Source: JAWXCE01 sp034440495 (lineage in GTDB: Bacteria > Pseudomonadota > Alphaproteobacteria > Rhizobiales > Rhodomicrobiaceae). Taken from it: a DNA stretch of 19,214 nt. The translations under genes were made by a program, and so were the position numbers. The stretch is taken from assembly GCA_034440495.1 (NCBI GenBank), contig JAWXCE010000050.1, positions 1 through 19,214 on the forward strand, read 5' to 3'. Below are positions 14,328 through 19,214 of this stretch, in pieces. The notes under the pieces were generated by a model. It searched no databases, was not told the DNA's origin, and worked only from the letters and a program-made list of their open reading frames with translations. Within the stretch, counting starts at the first letter, position 1. Every line of letters begins with the position of its first letter.

Positions 14328-14909
14328 ATGCAAACCAGCATCTTTTACATCGCGCTCGCAGCTCTTCTTACGCTCAATCTTCTGCTTTTGCTGACCATCT
14401 ATACCACCGTCATAAAACTTTGGCCGACGCCGGGAAAAGGGAGCTGGCAGAAGTATGTTTTTTGGCCGCTGTTTCGCGGCGGGCTGGGGTTGACGCTTCT
14501 GTTTTCGGCGCTGAACTTCAAGCCACACCTCGATCCGAACTGGGAATTGCTGATTGTCGGCGTGCCGCTAATGCTGATCGGCCTGGCTGTCACTGTTTAT
14601 GGATATTTCGATCTTGGGATCGAGAATACATATGGCTCGGATCAGGGGTTGGTGACCTCCGGCTTGTATGCCTATAGCCGCAATCCGCAATATGTGGCGT
14701 CAATCGCGGCGTTCGCAGGCGTGGCGATTTCGGTGCATACCGGGCCGGTTGCCCTACTGTGCGGTTTGGCTATTCTGGTCTATAGTCTGCTGCCTCTCGC
14801 GGAAGAGCCGTGGCTCAACAAAATTTACGGCGACGAGTTTGCAGTCTACCGCACACGCACCCCTCGTTTTCTGAGTATCACTCAAATTCTATCAGCGCCT
14901 CGTATGTAA
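14328..14909 (+). CDS. isoprenylcysteine carboxyl methyltransferase/PEMT-like membrane protein
   Basis: A protein of 193 residues with about five hydrophobic segments. The C-terminal half matches the ICMT/phospholipid-methyltransferase superfamily: 'GLVTSGLYAYSRNPQYVA' (107-124), then 'PLAEEPWLNKIYGDEFAVYR' (156-175) and 'RTPRFL'. These motifs bind S-adenosylmethionine and the substrate head in the family. Bacterial members methylate lipids, thiols or unknown small molecules; the substrate here is not evident. ATG 14328 is preceded by GGGAA in a hairpin arm. It is separated by 200 bp from pip and by 149 bp from the BLUF gene. Its stop codon lies inside a hairpin. Confidence 0.75.
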   Translation: MQTSIFYIALAALLTLNLLLLLTIYTTVIKLWPTPGKGSWQKYVFWPLFRGGLGLTLLFSALNFKPHLDPNWELLIVGVPLMLIGLAVTVYGYFDLGIENTYGSDQGLVTSGLYAYSRNPQYVASIAAFAGVAISVHTGPVALLCGLAILVYSLLPLAEEPWLNKIYGDEFAVYRTRTPRFLSITQILSAPRM

Positions 14910-14929
14910 AAATATCATTTTTGCATACG
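14901..14929. terminator. long stem-loop spanning the stop of the methyltransferase-like gene
   Basis: CGTATGTAAAAA (14901-14912), loop TATCA, then TTTTTGCATACG (14918-14929): 11 of 12 pairs match, and the mismatch is U-G in RNA. The stem includes the stop codon. The U-tract is in the stem, so it is an atypical terminator. It shares two bases with the next palindrome. Confidence 0.45.
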
Positions 14930-14944
14930 ATTTACAGTAAATCG
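14928..14944. promoter_or_regulatory. 17-bp palindrome upstream of the BLUF gene
   Basis: CGATTTACAGTAAATCG has perfect 8-bp arms about a single central A. It lies about 30 bp upstream of the putative -35 box, where a dimeric regulator could sit. Direct repeats of GACATTAC (14956-14963 and 14965-14972) lie between it and the promoter. Confidence 0.45.
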
Positions 14945-14974
14945 CAATTATTTCGGACATTACCGACATTACTG

Positions 14975-15003
14975 TTGATCTAAATAGGCGCAGGCGTTAA
15001 TCA
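14975..15003 (+). promoter_or_regulatory. possible promoter of the BLUF gene
   Basis: TTGATC (14975-14980), 17-bp spacer, TAATCA (14998-15003), giving a leader of about 50 nt before ATG 15059. It is a fair match to sigma-70 sites. Confidence 0.4.
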
Positions 15004-15058
15004 GACGCATGCAATCCAGCATTGCCGATGAATTCTCGATACGGAGTATATTCTATCC

Positions 15059-15469
15059 ATGAATCTTTGCAGATTAGTTTACTATAGCGAGCGTAATATG
15101 TCAGTTGCGCTGGACATTCAGCAACTGATTGGGGCATGCCACAAAAACAATTCTAAAACAACTGTAACGGGCATGCTTCATTTTAACGGTGAGCATTTCA
15201 TTCAGGTGCTTGAAGGCGGGCGGGCCGATGTGAGCTTTACCTACCACCGTATCGCATCCGATCCGCGACACCAGAAGATATTATTGTTATCTTGCCTGGA
15301 TGTCCGCGAGCGGCTTTTTCCGGGCTGGTCGATGGGTCTTCATGAAGGTATGAATGATCACACCCGCCAGATTTATCAACGCTATTTTGCAACCGAGAAA
15401 GTTGACCCTAAACAGGTCAACGTCGAGAGCTTGCTCGACGTTTTGCAGGATCTATCTGCTGAACTGTAA
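15059..15469 (+). CDS. short BLUF-domain blue-light photoreceptor
   Basis: A protein of 136 residues. The BLUF domain covers about 3-95 and binds FAD. The functional residues are in place: Tyr8 (in 'RLVYYS'), Asn30/Asn31 ('KNNSK'), Gln49 ('HFIQVLEGG'), Trp90 and Met92 ('FPGWSMG'). These equal Tyr8, Asn32, Gln50 and Trp91 of Slr1694. 'HRIASDPRHQKI' is also typical. The C-terminal 40 residues are helical and polar with no output domain, so it is a short, PixD-like BLUF that would act through a partner protein. ATG 15059 is the first start; GGAG lies about 13 nt upstream, which is rather far. It is monocistronic and convergent with the next gene. No partner gene is adjacent. Confidence 0.9.
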   Translation: MNLCRLVYYSERNMSVALDIQQLIGACHKNNSKTTVTGMLHFNGEHFIQVLEGGRADVSFTYHRIASDPRHQKILLLSCLDVRERLFPGWSMGLHEGMNDHTRQIYQRYFATEKVDPKQVNVESLLDVLQDLSAEL

Positions 15470-15528
15470 TGAGTTGAAGTTAGTATGAATGGTGGTCGCG
15501 TGCGTGAGTGAAGATATCGCTTACGAAC

Positions 15529-15786
15529 TTAAATTTGCGCCATGCTACGAACTTGTCGACGTAAGCGCTGATGATGCCGGCTTGTGGCGTGTTGCACTGT
15601 TTCGCTTTCCGAAACTTTCCGCCGCAGCCGCATAATCTCCTGACTAAGGATTGTATTGAGCGCTTGCGCTTCATATCGATACATCCATCGCGCCAGAAAA
15701 AAGCCCGCCACCAACGCAAGCAAGGCCAGAACGCCAACCTGGGCGGCGATGATGATAAACTCGTAGTTTTCAGCAAGAAATGACAT
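15529..15786 (-). CDS. small single-span membrane protein
   Basis: A protein of 85 residues. Residues 10-33 form one strong membrane helix (IIIAAQVGVLALLALVAGFF), followed by a basic, helical C-terminal part (RWMYRYEAQALNTILSQE and RLRRKV...). No family recognised. CGGAG stands about 8 nt before ATG. It begins 17 bp after the OmpA-like gene stop, so the two form one operon and may act together at the inner membrane. A longer reading frame in another phase overlaps it but has no such signal. Confidence 0.6.
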   Translation of the reverse strand: MSFLAENYEFIIIAAQVGVLALLALVAGFFLARWMYRYEAQALNTILSQEIMRLRRKVSESETVQHATSRHHQRLRRQVRSMAQI

Positions 15787-15803
15787 AGTTTGAACTCCGT
15801 TTT

Positions 15804-16889
15804 TTAACGCAGGATAAATTCGACGCGGCGGTTCTTGGCCTGCGCCAACCCGGTTTGCTCGTTGTAGAGCGGGCGTGTGGCGCTGAACCCGACAGGGCTA
15901 AACCGCGATGTGTCGGCGCCAAGCGACTGCAGATATTTTATGGTATTTTCCGCCCTCTGCCAGCTCAACTGCAAATTCAGCAATTGCTCGCCGGTTTTAT
16001 CCGTGTGTCCGCCCACATCGATGCGGATAGAGGGGCAATTTCGCACGGCCCCAACCAACAGTTTGAGATTGGCGTTGTCGGTTGTCTGGACGGCGACGCT
16101 TGACAGCGGAAAATACACGGTCGCCTTTTCAGCAAGCGCCTGCAGATCGGTCGTGCAGGTTGTGTCTTCCCTTGGCTGGAGGATCGCCGCGATATCCTTT
16201 GGGGCCGCTGCCGCCGCAAGCTGTGTGCGCGGCTCAACAGCCTGAACCGATGAAGGCGCCTCCGCGAATGAAGGCTGAAAGGATGTTGGCGCGGCAACGG
16301 AGGCATTTGGCCGCTGCGCAGAACTATCCTCCGGAGGCGCAGAAACTGAAGCCCTTGGATTCTGGCCAGCTACGGCAGCGTTTTCAAGTTTTGGCTCAGC
16401 GACACTTTCGCCACTGGTGGGTGCTGCATCATTGGCTTGGACGCCAGCATTGGCCGCGCTGGCAAAGGGTTGGCTTGCATTTTCGCTCTCACGCGCTGAC
16501 GAAACGGGAGTTTCAAGCTTGATTATAGCGACTTGCAGCTCTTGGTCCGCGGAGTTTGAAGCCAACTCGGCGATCGGCAGAGACGCCTTGATTTCTCCGC
16601 TCTTGCCGACGCTTTCTGCCGCAAGATCGAATACATTCAACAAGCCGTCGGCGCGTGCATCAGTAAGTTGCTGTGCCGCGCTAATGTCAACGCTTCTAGT
16701 GACTGCCTCCAGAGGGCGGTAATACATGAGAAACGAGCCTGCGCAGATCAGGAGCAGCATGAGCCCCGACCCGATGCCCGCGACGCGCGCTCGAATGCGC
16801 TTGTCGGAACGACGCAACTGAATAGCCACTCTGCTTAATGGCGCGCGGGCTTTGCGCGCCTCCATCATTGCCTTCTTTGAAACTGCCAT
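15804..16889 (-). CDS. inner-membrane-anchored OmpA-domain protein
   Basis: A protein of 361 residues. A basic N-terminus (1-34) precedes one membrane helix (about 35-56, 'GLMLLLICAGSFLMYY'). The middle (about 115-240) is rich in Ala, Ser, Pro and Glu and should be a periplasmic spacer. The OmpA C-terminal peptidoglycan-binding domain fills about 245-361: 'VYFPLSSVAVQTTDNANLKL', 'DVGGHTDKTG' (291-300), and 'KNRRVEFIL' at the end. The build recalls MotB/TolR- or PopZ-like anchors that tie an inner-membrane complex to the cell wall, but no motA or tol gene is adjacent. ATG 16889 has only weak ribosome-binding signal. It leads a two-gene unit with the small membrane protein. The promoter side (16890-17034) is AT-rich with inverted repeats. 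Confidence 0.8.
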   Translation of the reverse strand: MAVSKKAMMEARKARAPLSRVAIQLRRSDKRIRARVAGIGSGLMLLLICAGSFLMYYRPLEAVTRSVDISAAQQLTDARADGLLNVFDLAAESVGKSGEIKASLPIAELASNSADQELQVAIIKLETPVSSARESENASQPFASAANAGVQANDAAPTSGESVAEPKLENAAVAGQNPRASVSAPPEDSSAQRPNASVAAPTSFQPSFAEAPSSVQAVEPRTQLAAAAAPKDIAAILQPREDTTCTTDLQALAEKATVYFPLSSVAVQTTDNANLKLLVGAVRNCPSIRIDVGGHTDKTGEQLLNLQLSWQRAENTIKYLQSLGADTSRFSPVGFSATRPLYNEQTGLAQAKNRRVEFILR

Positions 16890-17005
16890 TTAATACTCAC
16901 ACACAAGCTACAGCTAGGGGGTGAGTGCTACACCGGCGCGCCCGGCAAATCAACAACTAAGCAAGTATATTATTAAGCTTACCATGTATACAATGCAGAT
17001 GTGTT

Positions 17006-17024
17006 GTATGCAAATTATGCATAC
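17006..17024. promoter_or_regulatory. inverted repeat upstream of the OmpA-domain operon
   Basis: GTATGCA and TGCATAC flank AATTA, a perfect 7-bp palindrome. A related GTATACAA (16986-16993) lies upstream. It ends 11 bp from the TauE stop and is about 117 bp from the OmpA-like start, so it is either an operator or a transcript end. TGCATAC also occurs at 14922-14928 near the BLUF gene. Confidence 0.35.
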
Positions 17025-17034
17025 TGTATTCTAT

Positions 17035-17877
17035 TTAAGATGACAGGCCCTGCAACAAGTCGACCAAAAACCTCACTGCGACGCTCAGAAGAAAAACTCC
17101 GAACGCAATCTCAAGCTTGCGCCTCGAAATGCCGTGGCCGATGCGCACGCCGAGGGGCGCCGCCAGAACGCTCGCGGGGGTAACGATAGCCGCGCCGAGA
17201 AAGCTGACATATCCAAGGGAGCCGGGCGGAAGATCGGGCGTGCCCCAGCCTGCCCATATGTAGCCCAGCGTGGCGGGGATTGCGATAATCGGCCCAAACC
17301 CTGAAGACGTGGCCACTGCTTGATGAATGAAGCGGCCAAACATGGTCATGTATGAACTGATGAAAACCCCGCCGCCAATGCCAATCAATGTCGAAATTGC
17401 GCCAATCGTCGCTCCAACCGCCGCGTTGACCGGATTTCCCGGCATGGTTGCGCCAAGCTGCAAGCGGCTTCCCCCCGCGAACAGCTTTAGCGCCATCACC
17501 GACGCTGTGACCACATAGACGATTTTCAGAAAAGAGCCTTCGACAAACGCCGCGACCACAATTCCCAAAACCACCCCCGCAGCCACAGGTGGGCCCAGAC
17601 TGCGCAGAATTTGCATATCCACCACGCCGCGTTTGTGGTGGGAGCGGAATGACCGGAACGATGTCGGAACGATAATGGCGAGTGAAGTGCCAACCGCCAG
17701 ATGCATGCGCGACGCCTCGTCCACTCCGATAGCGGTGAACAACCCGTAAAGGATAGGCACCAGAATGCCGCCGCCGCCAACCCCGAACAGGCCAGATAGA
17801 ATGCCGGTCACAAATCCGCCCGCGAGCAAAGTCGCCGCCAGCCACGCCAGTTCGCTGCCAGGTAAATTAAGGTCCAT
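17035..17877 (-). CDS. TauE/SafE-family membrane transporter
   Basis: A protein of 280 residues with about eight hydrophobic segments. The two family repeats are visible: 'GILSGLFGVGGGGILVPIL' near the N-terminus and 'ISTLIGIGGGVFISSYMTMF' in the second half, both with the GxGGG pattern. TauE/SafE (DUF81) proteins export or take up sulfonates, sulfite and other small sulfur-carbon anions; the substrate here is unknown. It begins 29 bp after the dusA stop in the same direction, so it is probably in the dusA transcript. No good Shine-Dalgarno is seen before ATG 17877. Confidence 0.88.
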   Translation of the reverse strand: MDLNLPGSELAWLAATLLAGGFVTGILSGLFGVGGGGILVPILYGLFTAIGVDEASRMHLAVGTSLAIIVPTSFRSFRSHHKRGVVDMQILRSLGPPVAAGVVLGIVVAAFVEGSFLKIVYVVTASVMALKLFAGGSRLQLGATMPGNPVNAAVGATIGAISTLIGIGGGVFISSYMTMFGRFIHQAVATSSGFGPIIAIPATLGYIWAGWGTPDLPPGSLGYVSFLGAAIVTPASVLAAPLGVRIGHGISRRKLEIAFGVFLLSVAVRFLVDLLQGLSS

Positions 17878-17906
17878 AGGATTACGGGTTGTTTGTGAAG
17901 CGGGAG

Positions 17907-18908
17907 TTAGGCTGCGGATGAGATAAACTGCATCTCCGCCTTATCGACAAATTCGAGCGCTTTGTCCATGACGACCCTGCCGGCGCCTGGCTTAACGGCC
18001 TCCTCGCTAAGACAACGGCGATATGCCCGCGCGCCTGGAACATTTTGGAACAATCCGAGCATATGCCGGGACACACCCGAGAGCCTGCCGCCACGCGCGA
18101 TCTCGACTTCGCAGTAAGGGATCATCGCTGCGTAAGCGTCGCGAAGAGCCGGTGCTGGCCGCATGTCGCCATAAATGCGCCTGTCCACATCAGACAAAAG
18201 CCACGGATGCTGATAGGCGGCGCGCCCGATCATAACGCCATCGACCTGCTGCAGATGCGCTTCAGCGGCGTCAAGGGTGCGGATGCCGCCGTTGATGATA
18301 ATGGTTAAGTCTGGACGGCTCTGCTTGAGCCGATATACGCGGCCATAGTCGAGCGGCGGCACATCGCGGTTTTCCTTGGGGCTTAGTCCCTTTAGCCATG
18401 CCTTGCGGGCATGGACGATGAATTTCCGACAACCGGCGCCGCTGACAGCATCGACGAAACGAGCAAGATCCTCCTCATCGTCCTGATCGTCGATGCCAAT
18501 TCGGCATTTTACGGTCACGGGCGCACGCACCGCCGCAGCCATCGCCCTAACGCATTGTGCGACCACGTTCGGTTCGGCCATAAGGCACGCGCCGAAACGG
18601 CCATTCTGCACGCGGTCGGACGGGCATCCGATGTTCAGATTGATTTCGTCATAGCCATAATCCTCGCCGATCCGCGCCGCGTTTGCAAGCTGGCATGGGT
18701 CGGAGCCGCCGAGTTGCAAAGCTACAGGGTGCTCATCGGGGTGGAAGCCGAGCAGTCGGTCACGGTTGCCGAACAGGATGGCGCTGGCCGTGACCATCTC
18801 CGTATACAGCCAGGCGCGGCGCGTAAGCTGGCGGTGGAAATACCGGCAATGCCGATCCGTCCACTCCATCATGGGCGCGACTGCGAATATTTTATCGTTG
18901 TTTTTCAT
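17907..18908 (-). CDS. dusA: tRNA-dihydrouridine(20/20a) synthase DusA
   Basis: A flavoprotein of 333 residues that reduces uridine to dihydrouridine in the tRNA D-loop (positions 20/20a). Motifs: 'VAPMMEWTDRHCRYFHR' (10-26), 'YTEMVTASA', 'VALQLGGSDP', 'DEINLNIGCPSDRVQNGRFG' with Cys95 as the conserved catalytic GCP cysteine, 'VTVKCRIGIDD', 'KFIVHARKAWLKGLSPKENR', 'INGGIRT', and 'VMIGRAAYQHPW'. These are DusA-specific. ATG 18908 is chosen because family members start just before 'F.VAPMM'; an in-frame ATG at 18947 would add 13 residues. The 5' end of dusA is a well-known attachment site for islands and prophages. The integrase next to it fits that. Confidence 0.93.
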   Translation of the reverse strand: MKNNDKIFAVAPMMEWTDRHCRYFHRQLTRRAWLYTEMVTASAILFGNRDRLLGFHPDEHPVALQLGGSDPCQLANAARIGEDYGYDEINLNIGCPSDRVQNGRFGACLMAEPNVVAQCVRAMAAAVRAPVTVKCRIGIDDQDDEEDLARFVDAVSGAGCRKFIVHARKAWLKGLSPKENRDVPPLDYGRVYRLKQSRPDLTIIINGGIRTLDAAEAHLQQVDGVMIGRAAYQHPWLLSDVDRRIYGDMRPAPALRDAYAAMIPYCEVEIARGGRLSGVSRHMLGLFQNVPGARAYRRCLSEEAVKPGAGRVVMDKALEFVDKAEMQFISSAA

Positions 18909-18947
18909 GTATTTACGTTTATTATCAGCGGCATAAAGCGAGAACAT

Positions 18948-18963
18948 TGCACACGCGTGTGCA
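18948..18963. repeat. 16-bp perfect palindrome between dusA and integrase
   Basis: TGCACACGCGTGTGCA reads the same on both strands. It lies 40 bp upstream of the dusA start and contains the TTGCACAC element once in each orientation, so a dimeric protein could bind. It may be an integrase, excisionase or repressor site. Confidence 0.6.
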
Positions 18964-18986
18964 CGGATGTTCTTGGTTTGTCCGTA

Positions 18987-19039
18987 ATTTGCACATGCTC
19001 ACTGCACAGGATTTGCACACGCCGGAGACATTTGCACAC
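18987..19039. repeat. three direct repeats of ATTTGCACA(T/C)
   Basis: Copies start at 18987, 19011 and 19030 (24 and 19 bp apart) and end directly before the integrase ATG. Together with the palindrome at 18948 there are four TTGCACA elements within 95 bp. Such arrays are typical of arm-type sites for tyrosine recombinases or of operators in their promoter. Confidence 0.6.
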
Positions 19040-19040
19040 G

Positions 19041-19214
19041 ATGGCCTCGATTGCAAAACTCAACAGCGGAAACTGGCGCGCGCAGGTGCGCCGCAAAGGC
19101 CGCTATGCGGCGCAAACCTTCCGTCGACAAAAGGACGCCCAGGAGTGGGCGCTCGAGGTAGAGCGCTGCATTTACAAAGGGGTCGCCATTACGCCCCGAG
19201 CAAAGGTTAGGACG
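19041..19214 (+). CDS. tyrosine recombinase/integrase, N-terminal part (truncated by window edge)
   Basis: 58 codons are present, open to the edge. The product starts MASIAKLNSGNWRAQVRRKG and continues 'RYAAQTFRRQKDAQEWALEV', the N-terminal arm-binding domain (AP2-like/SAM-like) of phage-type integrases. The catalytic Arg-His-Tyr residues lie beyond the window. Reading away from dusA at its 5' end, it would be the first gene of a dusA-integrated island. ATG 19041 is weak for Shine-Dalgarno (GGAG at 13 nt spacing); TTG 19032 is an alternative at 4 nt. Confidence 0.75.
   Translation, partial: MASIAKLNSGNWRAQVRRKGRYAAQTFRRQKDAQEWALEVERCIYKGVAITPRAKVRT

Noticed and set aside
15480..15776. Alternative 98-codon minus-strand gene overlapping the small membrane protein
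   Set aside because: No ribosome-binding site, Trp/Arg/Cys-rich product; the 85-residue frame has a clear membrane helix and Shine-Dalgarno.
16082..16722. Plus-strand frames opposite the OmpA-domain gene
   Set aside because: They are shadows of the Ala/Ser/Pro-rich spacer of the real gene.
1..19214. CRISPR array or complete insertion sequence
   Set aside because: No regularly spaced direct repeats of 20-40 bp and no transposase were seen.

Overview
The window looks like a chromosomal segment of an alphaproteobacterium, probably an aerobic anoxygenic phototroph. The signs are a light-dependent protochlorophyllide reductase next to carotenoid genes, a blue-light (BLUF) photoreceptor, a DUF3489 protein of the kind common in Alphaproteobacteria, and a site matching the alphaproteobacterial general-stress sigma factor EcfG. 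Coding density is high and most genes are GC-rich. No 16S rRNA or other taxonomic marker is present, so the lineage is inferred.

Layout. At 1-168 is the tail of a cytochrome b561, followed 10 bp later by the light-dependent protochlorophyllide oxidoreductase (179-1153). Then come a CrtI-type phytoene desaturase (1420-2958) and, convergent with it, a UbiA-family prenyltransferase resembling lycopene elongases (2977-3864, minus strand). From 3865 to 5221 the sequence is loosely packed: two GC-rich hairpins, a DUF3489 gene, a doubtful small reading frame, and about 330 bp with nothing recognisable. It ends at a CAT-anticodon tRNA on the minus strand that has a good promoter. A periplasmic SIMPL-domain protein follows (5424-6149).

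The core (6244-13119) is a sensing and transport locus for an unknown small solute. It holds a 1179-residue hybrid kinase with a sodium/solute-symporter-like membrane domain (CrbS/MxtR-like), a convergent LuxR-type response regulator (CrbR/ErdR-like), a small symporter subunit and a sodium:solute symporter. Between the kinase and the regulator, a perfect EcfG-type promoter stands in front of a strong ribosome-binding site, a 31-codon frame and two inverted repeats. This is a candidate unannotated stress-induced small protein or RNA.

The third part has a proline iminopeptidase, a membrane methyltransferase-like protein, a short BLUF photoreceptor with an unusually structured upstream region, then on the minus strand a small membrane protein, an inner-membrane-anchored OmpA-domain protein, a TauE/SafE permease and dusA. 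The right edge enters a tyrosine-recombinase gene reading away from dusA. A 16-bp palindrome and three copies of TTTGCACA lie between them. dusA is a known insertion site for genomic islands, so the right edge is probably the start of an integrated element.

Together, the left part serves pigment synthesis for light harvesting, the middle senses and imports a small organic nutrient (a carboxylate by family analogy), and BLUF adds light sensing. No bch or puf genes are in the window, so phototrophy itself is inferred from the reductase.
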